Assembly (NCBI GenBank): GCA_026686845.1
Contig: JAIVEN010000010.1
Coordinates: 21,364,001 to 21,428,000, forward strand
Source: Adenanthera pavonina
Taxonomy: Eukaryota > Streptophyta > Magnoliopsida > Fabales > Fabaceae
Direction of reading: 5' to 3'
Length of the DNA stretch: 64,000 nucleotides
The position numbers were made by a program, and so were the translations under genes. Below are positions 12,487 through 25,600 of the stretch, piece after piece (position 1 is the stretch's first letter; every line of letters begins with the position of its first letter). The notes under the pieces are model-generated. The model did not search any database. It was not told the DNA's origin and saw only the letters and a list, made by a program, of their open reading frames with translations.

Positions 12487-13609
12487 GTAAGTTTCATTTC
12501 TTTGCCATTTTTCAATTTCTCTGCCCCCTTTATTTTTCGCTATACAGCACTCTTTTAGACTTCACTTTCACTAATCTCTTCCCCTTAAAATCAAATTTAG
12601 AATTTTAAAGTTCAAAGTTTTTGTTTTGTTTTTTTGCTTTTGGGAAATCGGTCAAATAATGAGAGCTTGAGGTGGTGAAGTGATGAAATGTTCAGTTCAA
12701 GATAAGGGTGGATTTTGGGACTCATGTTGGTGTTTGAGAAACATGCAAGAATAACGGTAAAAGTTCCATTAATTTGTTTGAGCATGTCAGTGAAGTATTA
12801 AAATGATATGCATGTGAGGAAATTTGAAACAAATGGCATGAAATTCAAATGATGAAGCAAGAATAAAATGGCACTTTAAAGAGAGGGCCGGATTCATTTA
12901 AGGCGATGGTCAAGAAGAATCACGAGAGGCACAGAAATTGTTTTAGTTTATAAAATCACTGCATATGGGCTATATTTCTATGCAAGATTCTATGTTAGAT
13001 TACTGTTTATGTTCGCGACTATGTTGGGCTGAAAAGTGCTACATATAGCCAATTTTTTTGCGACCGTGCATTTAAATTCTGCGACTTTTTAGGGCAGTCA
13101 AAGTTTTGCTCAGAAAAATCCATTTAAATTTTCAGAATCTTGTAGTCTTGTCTTGGTTTTAAAAGTATTGCACACCGTCAAAGTTTTCTGCAAAAACTTT
13201 ATGTTTAGATTCTGCACAAGACATGCTCTTGTCTTAGATTAGTTTTCTGAAGAAGTGCTGTTTATAAGTGCTAAATTTTGCGCTTAAATTCCTTTTCAAC
13301 TGTTCTGCAATTCTGTTTGAAGTGTTGCATGTTGTATTAAAATTCTGTCCCCAAGCATATGGAAGTTCATGGTTCACAATTGTGGTTTAGTTCTTAGGCT
13401 CTGCTTCTTGGTTAATTTTGGTGTGCAGAAATTTTGTGGTCTGGTCATGAGTTTTAAAGATTGATTGTGGATGAATTTAATCCTGCAAAGTTGGAGTGTG
13501 AATATACGTTTGATGACATGGCTGCTTCCTTTATTCACATGATAAAATTCTTTAGCCATCTATAGAGTTAATCAAATTGTCTAATGTGAAATCTCCTCAA
13601 CTATCTCAG
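12487..13609 (+). other. 5' UTR intron of the PPR gene
   Basis: The donor GTAAGT begins at 12487. The acceptor, after a pyrimidine-containing tract, is CTATCTCAG ending at 13609. The 1.1-kb interval is T-rich with no long frame, as expected for a plant leader intron. The next exon carries only 34 nt of leader before the ATG at 13644. This is a prediction from splice consensus only. Confidence 0.5.
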
Positions 13610-13643
13610 GCAAAGGGAACCATTTTCCTGCGAAACCCAAAAT

Positions 13644-16600
13644 ATGGAGTCTCTCAAATCCTCATTCCTTTTCTCTCCTCCACTTGTACATCCTTCTTTT
13701 GAATTCAATCACACATCCTTGAAGAAGAAGCAGCCCCTTATCAGACCTAAGATAATGCCCATTCACTCATCAGTCCACCCAGACCCTTGGTCCCCCAAAT
13801 ATGGTGACCCTACGAGTCCCAAGCCTAGATCCAGAAACCCCAAGAAGCCTCTCTCAGACAACAATGCTCGTCGCATTATCAAGGCCAAAGCTCAGTATCT
13901 CAGTGTTCTACGTAGGAACCAAGGTCCACAAGCACAGACCCCAAGGTGGATCAAAAGGACCCCAGAGCAGATGGTCCAGTACTTGCAGGATGATAGGAAT
14001 GGCCATTTGTATGGTAAGCATGTGGTGGCTGCTATCAAGAAGGTGCGAGCTCTCTCTCAAAAAGCAGAGGGAGAGTACGATATGAGAATGGTGATGGGAT
14101 CATTTGTGGGCAAACTCAGCTTTAGGGAGATGTGTGTTGTTCTCAAAGAGCAGAAAGGGTGGAGGCAAGTCAGGGACTTCTTTTCTTGGATGAGATTACA
14201 GGTGGGTCTCATTTCCTTTCAGTGTCACCTAGTTTTGATATTTTTCATGACAGGTCTCGATATATTTTTGTATGAGTGTTCTTAGGTAAACCTAAGGCTC
14301 TCATAAGTTTGATTCGTGTTAACTTAATTACCTGAAAATTTTTTTCTCTTTTTTGACACAAAATTCACCTGAAATCATTACATTCTGTCATAGTTTTGTT
14401 CTTGTTCCCCTTCAAAGCATAGAGATTAATGCTATTTAATCATAGTCTGTTTCTTGGACAGTTGTGCTACCGCCCAAGTGTTATTGTCTACACACTAGTA
14501 TTGCGTGCATATGGGCAAGTTGGAAAGCTTAAACTTGCTGAAGAGACCTTCTTGGAGATGCTAGATGCAGGGTGTGAACCAGATGAAGTTGCTTGTGGCA
14601 CCATGCTCTGTTCATATGCCAGATGGGGGCGCCATAAGGCGATGTTGTCATTTTATTCGGCTGTAAAAGAAAGGGGTATTGTACTATCTGCTACTGTCTT
14701 CAACTTTATGTTGTCTTCTTTGCAAAAGAAATCACTGCACAGGGAGGCTGCAGAGATATGGAGGGACATGATGGGAAAAGGGGTGGTGCCTAATAATTTT
14801 ACTTATACAGTAATCATCAGCTCACTTGTCAAAGACGGATTGCATGAAGATGCTTTCAAGACTTTTGAAGAAATGAAGGAAGGTGGATTTATTCCTGAGG
14901 AGGTAACTTATAGCCTGCTCATTAGTTTAAGTGCAAAAAAAGGCAATAGGGATGAAGCACTAAGACTATACGAGGATATGAGATCTCGAGGAATAATTCC
15001 AAGTAATTACACTTGTGCTTCACTCCTATCTTTGTATTACAAATATGAGGACTACTCTAGAGCCCTTTCCCTGTTCTCAGAAATGGTGAACAAAAAAATT
15101 CCAGCTGATGAAGTCATATATGGTTTGCTCATAAGAATTTACGGAAAGCTTGGTTTAAATGAGGATGCACAGAAAACATTTGAAGAGGCAAACCAACTGG
15201 GCCTACTGACTGATGAAAAAACGTATTTAGCAATGGCACAAGTACATCTTACATCAGGAAATGTAGACAAAGCCTCAGAGACTATTGAGCTCATGAAGTC
15301 TAGAAACCTAGGATTCTCGCGATTTGCTTATATTGTATTATTGCAGTATTATGTGATGAAAGAAGATTTAATATCTGCTGAAGGAGCATTTTTAGCCCTA
15401 AAGGAGACAGGACTACCTGATGCTGGTTCTTGTAATGATTTGCTTAATCTGTATGTGAAACTTGGTTTGATTGATAAGGCCAAGGATTTTATTGTCCAAA
15501 TAAGGGAGAATCAGATGCATTTTGATGAGAAGCTTTATAAGACAGTGATGAAATTTTATTGTAAGGAGGGAATGGTACCAGAAGCTGAACAGTTGACAAA
15601 GCATGTGGTAGAGACTGAATCTTCTAAAGATAATAAATTCTTCCGGGCATTTTATTGGATTCTTTGTGAACACAAGGGACATGAACAATCTGATGATAAA
15701 CTTATGGACATTGACCAACCTGACACTGCAGCTCTTGGGCTGCTGCTCAGTTTATATCTGACAAGTGGAAACCATAGCATGACAAAAGTGATATTGAAGT
15801 TATTGCTTGATTCTGCTGCTGGATCAAATACAGTTAATCAGCTTATTATCAGCTTCATCAAAGAGGGTATGAGGACAACTTATATACGCTGTGTATTACA
15901 TGTAATATGATTTTGGAAAGACCTCATTGAGTATGAGGTTTGAAAAATTAAGTAAAGAAATGAGAATCACAAAATCCAAGATTTATATGTGTGTGTGGGT
16001 GTATATTCTATGTATTTTAGAGTGTGATGTGCTGTGTCCCATATCTGTGTCTGTGCTTTATAGCATTTGAGTGATATCTTGTTGTTTTCACTTATCCTTG
16101 CGGTAAAATTCCTTTACACTTGAGATTATTTTACCCAGGAGAAATCAGCAAAGCAGAGTCTCTCAGCCATCAAGTAATAAAGCTTGGATTCAGATTGGAA
16201 GATTTCACTGTAGCTTCTTTGATTAGCTATTATGGCAAACAACATATGCTGAAACAGGCAGAAGATATATTCAGAGAATTTGTGAATTCTCATAGATCTG
16301 GTAAACAAGTATATGATTCTATGATTGATGCATATGTCAAATGTGGTAAACAAGGGGAGGCATATTCGCTTTACAAGCAAGTAACAGAGGAAGGGCATGA
16401 TTTGGGTGCTGTTGGAATTAGCATTCTTGTGAATGCTTTGACTAATGGAGGTAAGACTATAGAAGGGTGGAGTGAACTAGGTTCTATCTTTATATTATCT
16501 AACGTAAACAACACCTCCCTGTGCTCACTTATAGTTCAATTAATAAGATGGATTTGTCGAGGCAATCTGTCTTCTCTTGCTTGAACATTTTAACCTGTTA

Positions 16601-19600
16601 AGTCTGTAAAAAGCTCTGCAACACTGCTTTTTGTAGTTCTGATATTTATTTTGGTAAAGATCTGCAAGTCTACATTTACTGATTATGTCCTACATTATGT
16701 ATGCCTGCCCTCAGTTATAGCCAGATTGCATTGCAGCTATCCCAAAGTCAACAAATTCAACAGTTCTTTTCCCCTTAAGTTGAAGTTGGGTGTGCTCAAG
16801 TAAGGAACGAAGGCTTCTTTTTCAACTTTGCATTTGAGCAAACCCAATTTCAACAATTCCTTCAATACTCAAAATTTTCAAGTGATTCATGGGAATGCTG
16901 GCCTCTTATCACTTGAAATGTATTGTTGAATTTTGTCTGATGGTAGAATTTCTCATTTGAAATAACTGACTTTGTATGAAAGATCAAAATGTAAGCTCCT
17001 GTGGTGATGGCAGACAAAATCTTAGTTTACACCCTAGGATCCTTTCCTTCACTCTACACTTGTAATGCCGAACATGGAATGATATGAATTTGTGTTTATT
17101 GGCTCTGTCCAGTAGTTTCAGAGAATTACGGAGTATGAAGAGTATGGAGAGCATTATGTATTCCTTGTTGAGAAGTTTTTTAGTGTGCAGCTATCTTCTA
17201 ATAGCAATGTTGATAATAAAAAACATAAATCTTATCAGGAAAACATCAGGAGGCGGACAGTGTTGTCAGAAGAAGCTTCCAAGCAAACTTGGAGCTTGAT
17301 ACTGTGGCTTATAACACATTTATCAAAGCCATGCTTGAAGCAGGTAGATATCAAACATTTCATTTGGATTGGAAGATAAAAGAATTGCAGAAAGCTTGCT
17401 AATACAGTCTCTGTTGTGCAGGCAAATTTAATTTTGCGTCTAGTATTTATGAGCGCATGTGTTCCTTGGGCATTGCTCCATCAATTCAAACATTTAACAC
17501 AATGATAAGGTTATAGTTCTGAAAGATGCTCTAATTTTTAATAACTTTTCATTTCATATCTCGTCACTTTCCGACTAATTGTTAAGCTATTCGGTACAGT
17601 GTCTATGGGCAAGATCAGAAGTTGGATAGAGCTGTGGAGATGTTCAACAAGGCTCGGGCATTGTCCATCACTTTGGATGAAAAAACATACATGAATTTGA
17701 TTGGCTATTATGGGAAGGCTGGTACTGGGCTATTATGGATTTTTCGTATTCATATTTTTTTCATTAATCTTATTATAGTATTCATATTTTTTTCATTAAT
17801 CTTATTATAATATATAATATCATTAATATAGAAGGTAATTTTAGTAAGATATCTTTTTCTTGTCATGCGTTCTTCAAACAAAATGAATATAAATCTGTAG
17901 AATAATGGCGATTGATTGGCCAAAAAACTATTGCTCCTGTGGCACTAGTCATCTGAGTGAAAGATCCCACCTGTGTTTTTGCATTGCAAATGTAAGGGTC
18001 AAAAATAAAGAAAAGAAAAATAAGGAAAAGGGAAAAATACTTTGATATGGTTGGTAATTTCTAGTGTTGTAATCAAATCCTTCATTATTTATTTATTTAT
18101 TTATTTATTTTATAGGCATGATACATGATGCTTCGCTGCTGTTCAATAAAATGCAGGAAGAAGGGATAAAACCTGGAAAGGTAAAGTTGCTATGTTTATT
18201 CGAAATTCTCAAAAATATTGTTGTAGAACAAGGTAGGGGAAGGGGAAGGATAGAAGGTAGATGAGAAGATTAAAAAATTAGAGAGGAGAGTAAATTCACT
18301 ACAAAAAACTTCAAAATATTATTCAATCAGTTGGAAAAGATATGAATACAATGAGAGGTTACAAGGCTTATTTATAGAGCTCTAAATCCTAATCTAACTA
18401 GGGTTCTGAATAAAATAGTTTAAATCTAAATAAAATATAAATATTAAATTAAACTATATCTTAAAATATAAAATAAAGATAAATCTAACCAAATAATTAA
18501 ATCTTAGAAGATAAAATAAATTAAAAATAAATGAAATCTAAATAACTTAATAATTACTTAAAATCCTAATTGTCTAATTATCACTTTTGCATTATTCTCT
18601 TCCCCTTGAAAGAAGTCTTCTCCAAAGAGTTAAGTCGATACTTTATCTCTTTGCTTCCTTTCACAAACTGCTTCTTGGTCAAAAGATAAAAGTTTTGATT
18701 CTTTGGCCTCGACTCCTTTTGTTTATTCAAACCTTTATTCTCAATCTTGGGTTTAGTAGAACACAGCATGATTGTCTTTCCCTTATACTTGAATGAGTGT
18801 TATCCCGACCATGGCTTGTAACATTATTATCATAGAGCCATGGTCTTCTCAACAAAATGTTAGCAACATCCATTGGAAGGGCATCGTATAAAACTTCTTC
18901 ATGGTACTCTCTTAGTTGAAGGGGAACACCACATCAATGCGTAATGGTTAAGGAAGTCTTGTCATCAACCCATGCTACTTGAAAAGGCTTAGGATAGGGC
19001 TCTAGTTTAAGACCAAGCCTAGCAACTCCCTGGCTGGAGATTGCATTTCTAGCGCTTCCTCTATCAATAACTAACTTGCATGACTGATCCCCACATTTCA
19101 CCTAAGTTTGAAATGTGTTTGTTCTCTTCCAAGAATCATCGGGCAAGGGGACTGCTATTCATCCCACGTATCTTGCCAAAAAATCAGGGGAAGATAAAAT
19201 ACATTTAATAATATTCTAATAAGAATAAAATATATAATCAAATATGATAAAGTCATAATCAAATCTAATCCTAATGGTAACAACCAAACCTGGTCAATAA
19301 CTACAGAATACTAGCTATAATTATAAGATATATTGTCCTATAATATTGCCAACGCTCCCCCTCAAGCTGGTATGAATATATTGATCATACCCAACTTACA
19401 ACTTAGTTCTTCAAATCTTACTCTTGGAAGAGCCTTTGTAAGCAAATCTGCCACTTGTCTATTTGTGGGCACATTCTGGAGATCAATCACCTTTGATCTG
19501 CCTTTTCTTTTATAAAATGCCTATCTATCTCAACATGTTTTGTTTGATCATGATAGATAGGATTCTTAGCAATTCCAATTGCTGCCATATTATCACACCA

Positions 19601-22600
19601 AACCTTCATTTGTGGATCGCACGGTATTCTTAACTCACTTAATACCCATTTCAGCCACATTCCTTCACAAACACCATGAGCAAGAGCTCAGTACTCAGCT
19701 TCAGCACTACTTCTTGCCACAACAGATTGCTTCTTGCTCCTCCACGTGACAAGATTTCCCCACACAAACATGCAATATCTTGTAGTAGATCTTCTGTCAA
19801 TAACTGAGCCAACCCAATCTATATCTGTGAATACTTCAAGTTCTCTTGAACGATGTTTTCCAAAAAATAAACCTTTTCCTGGAGTCATCTTCAAGTAATT
19901 GAGAATTCTAACCACGACATCCATATGTCATAAACTGGCTTACAACACTCAGGAAAACTTATGTCTGGTCCAATGTGTGATAAATAAATCAATTTCCCTA
20001 CCAGTCTTCGATGTTCTGTTTTGGTTGATACTCATCTTGTATGTACTTTCCATTGGGGTATCAGTTGGTTTTGCACCAAGAAGACCAGTTTCCTTGAGTA
20101 AATCTAAAGTGTACTTTCTTTGAGATACCGAAATATCTTTGGATGATCTTGCAATCTCCATACCAAGAAAGTACCTAAGATGTCCCAAGTCTTTTACCTC
20201 AAATTCTGCAGCTAGAGCCTATTTTAACCTCTGAATTTCACCTTCATTGTCCCCAGTAATAATTATATCATCCACATATACGATGAAAATTGCTACTTTT
20301 CCACCCCTACAGTGCCTTACAAACATAGTATGATCCGCTTGAGATTGTATATAACCAAGGTGCTTCACAACATTGTTAAATCTTCCAAACCATGCCCTCG
20401 GTGATTGGTTTAGGGCATATAGAGACTTGTACAGCCGACATACCTTATAGTGATTTGACCCATTCTTTAAGCCTTAAGGAATGTCCATATAAACTTCCTC
20501 CTCTAGATCCCCATTCAGAAATGTGTTTTTCACATCAAGTTGATGAAGGGGCCAATCTAAATTTACTGCCAACGATAGGAGTACTTTGATAGTGTTGAAC
20601 TTAGCCATAGGTGCAAATGTCTCTTCATAGTCAACTCCATAAGTTTGTGTGAATCCTCTAGCTACAAGTCTAGCTTTATAACGACTAATGCAACCATCTG
20701 GATTATATTTTGTAGTAAATATCCATTTGCATCCTATCACCTTTTTTCCTTGAGGCAAATCAGTTAGTTTCCATGTTTGATTTTTCTCCAATGTGATAAG
20801 TTCTTCTTGGATAGCTTTCCTCCACTCAGGGTCTTTATTAGCTTCCTGGAAATTCTCAGGCAATTTTTCAGATGACAATTGAGTAACAAAGGCTTTATAA
20901 TTAGGAGATAACCTTACATAAGAAACATATCTGTTGATAGGATGTTTGGCGCACAATCTAACACCCTTCCTCAAGGCAATTGGCAGATTTAAATCTTTCG
21001 TAGGATCTGGAATTGAGTCTGAATCATGACCTTGCAATGGAATATTGATGGACACTTTTTGTCTCTCATCTTCATCAGATTTTTGTGTCTGCTGATGGCC
21101 TTCTTTCCTCCTTCTCGTATAGACAATGGGCTCCACAGGTTGCTGCTCATCCCTAGTTGCAATATCCTGAACTGTTTCATTTTCATCTTCGTCAATTTCA
21201 TTTCCAAGTGAGTGCTGGGTAGGTTGAACTGTATCAGGTCTGGGATCAATGTTTACAGGCTGTGGTTCAAAACTATCTGAAATCGGTTTTTGATTTTTCA
21301 AGCCAGGTTGAAACTCATGATGGACAGGTTGATGACTGGTGGGTATCATAAAAGGATCTGGGTGTGAGTAAGAACTATCAGAATTCAAAAAATGCCATTC
21401 ATGTTCTGAATTCTCCCTTTGAATGGGAGTTTTTGAATAATATGGTAGGTGTTCAAAGAAAGTGACATTCATAGTAACAAAGAATTTATGCAAAGTAGGT
21501 GAACAACATTTATATCCCTTTTGTGTGGCTGAGTAACCTAAAAAAATGCACTTATATGATCTAGGATCAAACTTCCCCCCACTATCATTATGTACAAAAG
21601 CAACACAACCAAATACTTTTTGTGGTATAGTGCGTATGATAGGTATATTGGAAGGGTAGAGCTCAGCAAGTTGCCACTGGTGAAGAAAACTTTAGAGGCT
21701 TAGCTGGCATCCTATTTATCAAATAGGCTGAAGTTAAGATAGCATCACCCCAGAAGTAACTAGGAACATTGTTGGTAATCATTATGGACCTTGCTACCTC
21801 AAGTAAATGTCTGTTTTTCCTCTCAGCTAGTATTGACACAAGAGGTTTGATGGACAATTCCATTGACACTTAGGTATTGATCAAAGGCTTGACTAAGATA
21901 CTCTGTAGCGTTATCACTTCTGAATATTTGAATTTGAGTATGAAACTGAGTTTGTACAAGAGCATGAAAAACTTTAAAGATGTCAAATACTTCAGATTTT
22001 TCTCTCAAAAGGTAAACCTAAGTCAGCCTTGTATGGTCATCTATAAATGTTACAAACCATTTTGCTTTGTTTGTGGTTTTTACCCTGGATGGGCCCCATA
22101 TGTCACTGAATTAAAGCAAAAGGTTTAGAAGGAATATAAGGGCGAGGCAAGTATGTGTGTTTGATATGTTTGGAAAGTTGACGAAACTCACATTGAAAAG
22201 AAACATTATTCTTACTGAAAAGAGTTGGATATATAAGCTTCATATAGTTTAAACTAGGGTGGCCTAACCTGTAGTGCCACAAAATAGCATCATTATTCAA
22301 ACAAGCAAGAAGCAAGAGCCAAATTCTTCTTAGGTGGTTGAGTTCCTTCCATAATATAGAGTTCATCAACTTCCTCAGCATTGCCAATCTTCATGCCCAA
22401 TTCCAAATCCTGTATCAAACAACCAATGGCAGTGAAATTAGCTGAACGTCGATGAATTTTTGTTAATTAGCTGACAGATATCAGATTGCAGTCCAAACCA
22501 GGAACAGACGGTACATTTATAATAACTATATCATATGGTCTGTTTCACCAGAATCTAGGAGCCAAGAATAATCATCAATAATCTTAGCTTTAAGGGCATC

Positions 22601-25600
22601 TATAACAATGCCTGATTTGGCCAAACTACTTGACCCTATAACACTATCTTGTTTAGCATCACGCTTGGTCAGTAGTTTCCTCAGCATGCCGATCTCATCA
22701 TTGCTTAAAGGCACTGGTTCAGAATCTGGTTTTTCTCCAATAGTAACATACCTCGAACACCAGGTTTTGATCTCTGTCTAAGATTTGATAGTTTGCCAAG
22801 TAACTTCCAGCAGTTCTCCTTTGTATGACCACTCTTTTGGCAATAGTCACACCAGTGTTTGCCAGCTTTTTGTCCAACCTCCTGTCCTGGTCCATTGTTC
22901 ACAGCAAGAGTGGATGGTTCAAGTACAGGTTGATGAGTCTGTGTCCCTTGAGTAGTTGCTTTCGACTTTCCTCACACTTAACCAAGTTGAGGACTTCACG
23001 AACTGAAGGTGGAGGATGTAGTGCCATGATTCTTACACAAACTGCTTCAAAATGGGAATATTAACCCAATAGAAACTCACATACACCTTCACGTTCGACC
23101 AGCTTCTTGTAGCAACTGAGATCTTCAGTGCATGCCCATGAATGAGGGTCATACCGATCGAGTTAATGCCACAATTTGCTCATCGATGAGTAGTATTGAG
23201 TCACTGACTTGCCAGTTTGCTTAGTATCACAAATAGTAGTAGTCTTGATCTGAAAAATGGTAGCTGTGTTCTTGATGGTTGAGAATGTCATTCAAGCATC
23301 CTCCTAGATTTCATAAGTAGTTTTAGCGAGAACAAAATCTTCACTAATGTCAGTGTTCATTGAGTTGACTAACCAACTCATAACCATGTTGTTTTCAGCC
23401 TTCCATGTTTCGAACTTGGGATCAGAGTCGGCTAGGTAAATGGCTTCACCTGTGAGGTATTTTTCTTTGCCTCTGCTCCTCACGTACATAAGTATGTTGT
23501 GTACCATTACAAATAATTGCCGTTGAGACGATGGTTAACAATTACTGGTGGAGCATTAGGATTAGAGAATGCAAAGGGATGAGAGCCAATAGCGATGTTG
23601 GGTGCGCTTTGTTAGGTCATGTTTGTCGAGTTTTCTAGAACTTTGTCTGTTATCTCAACGTTCAAGCCCCTCAGCGTCCCAAATTTGATTCTACCGAATG
23701 AGCTAACCATGGTTCTAATACCATGAACAAAGTTTAGGGTAGAATCGATATCTATTTTACTGAAACACTATACAGAATATATAGAGGGAGATAGCCACAA
23801 AATGAGCTAGCTATTCATCCCATGTATCTTGCCAAAAAATCAGGGGAAGATAAAATACATTTAATAATATTCTAATAAGAATAAAATATATAATCAAATA
23901 TGATAAAGTCATAATCAAATCTGATCCTAACGGTAACAACTAAGCCTGGTCAATAACTACAGAATATTAGCAATAATTATAAGATTTATTATCCTATAAT
24001 ATCGCCAATAGGGACAGATAGCATGCACCTCATCATACCCATGCATCATGTCTTATAATCATCTACAATGATCTCTTCGTCCATGTCAGAGGGACATTCA
24101 ATGGGATCAACCACCATGTCAGCATCTACCACTTCTTCCTTCTTCTCAATTAGGGATTCAAGAATTAGAGCAAATTGAGGACACCTTGATGCGATGTGAC
24201 CTTTAAAATGACATCGGAAACACTCAATGGTAGAAGCACTGGGGCGGGAGTTGGATCTTGTTGACTCAATACTCTTAGAAGTACTTCTATTAAGACTAGT
24301 TACCTAACTAGATTGAAACAAAGAACTATTCTTAAAAGGATGCACTCTAGTAGAGTGATTGGATTGTGTGAAGGTAAGAGTTTGGCAAGAATCTGTACCC
24401 TGGAAATTTGTATGCTTAGCAGATGAGTCTTTTAAAGCCTTATGATATGCTTTTTCAGGAGATTCAGGAGGATTTAGTTTAAGCTTTTGCTGTATGTCAG
24501 CTCGAAGACTATTGACAAACTTTTGAATTGTTATCCAAGGGTCTTCCTTGACCTCACACCGGATCATGAGATCATTAAAACAAACCATGTAATCAAATAC
24601 CGTGGTGGTTTGCCTCAAGTTCAGCCATTGATTATAAAGTCGATTCTTGTAATGGGTAGACACATACTTCTCTTTTAACTTCATCTTCATCTCTACCCAA
24701 GTAATGATTAGGGGCTTTCCTAGATGCTCTAGGTTCTACTGCACATTCTGCTAATACTTCTTGGTAGACCTGACAAGCTTCATCTTAGTGAAACGAATAC
24801 GATGCACATTGTTTATCTCATGCCATTTAAAGTAATCCTCCATGTTAGCCAACCAATTCAAGAAGGCACTTGAATCTAATTGGCCATTGAACTTAGGAGT
24901 TCAACTTTGGCCTTTTTATAGATGTCATCTAGCTGAGTCTATCTATGACCTTCCCTATGATTTCTAAGAGGTGATTCGCATCTTAGGTTATAATAGTCTC
25001 TTGGCTCATTATTTGTCCAATGATCTTCTATATAGATTTGTTGAGAGTCAAAAGTTATGTGAGGAGGATCCCTGAGGTTCGATTTCCGTTGCCTTTCACA
25101 AACTAACGATTCCCAATATGTGGAACCCTTGCATCACTAGGGGAAGGAGTATATCCACCCTTTAAGTTGATTTCTTTGCGAACTTTCGAGCCTTCAATTG
25201 TAGCTCCAGCTGTATGTTGCTTATCCTTTCCTTTTACGACCTGCAAGATATTTTTGTACATTCGCTTCAATTCTTCAATTCCACGATTTGTCTCTTCAAG
25301 CCTGAGATTCGTTTCTTCTAGTTTGTGATCCATGGCATCTAACTTATGGTTCGAGGAGTCAAGCCTTTGATTTACTGTTTCAATTGCTTGATCTGCATAT
25401 TTCGTAGTACGTCTCTCGGCTTCCTCTAGTTGATTTTGAGTAACTTGAGAGCTTTTGATCATGGTGGGCTTAATGTTCGCAAACTCCTAGACAAATTTGT
25501 CTTACGGTGTAACTTTAAATTCCAAAAGAATGGAATTTTATCCCCAAGCTTCTAGATGATGATTCTTGCAGTTAGGATAGGCTGGGAAGGAAAGAATTTT

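Larger units (their letters stand above)
19153..24010 (-). mobile_element. Element C: Ty1/copia retrotransposon, antisense, nested in B
   Basis: The element is flanked by exact GGGAC duplications at 19148-19152 and 24011-24015. The right (5') LTR is 23724-24010. The minus strand reads TGGTATTAGAACC at 23711-23723, directly adjoining it, and matches an initiator-Met primer site. The purine tract GAGGGGGAG (minus strand, about 19355-19364) adjoins the left LTR. The 4.9-kb length and domain order gag, protease, integrase, RT, RNase H identify copia. The left LTR (19153-19354) lacks roughly 85 bp present at the inner end of the right LTR. Confidence 0.9.

Noticed and set aside
15413..15718. 101-codon minus-strand frame opposite the PPR gene
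   Set aside because: A shadow of the PPR coding exon on the other strand, with no independent features.
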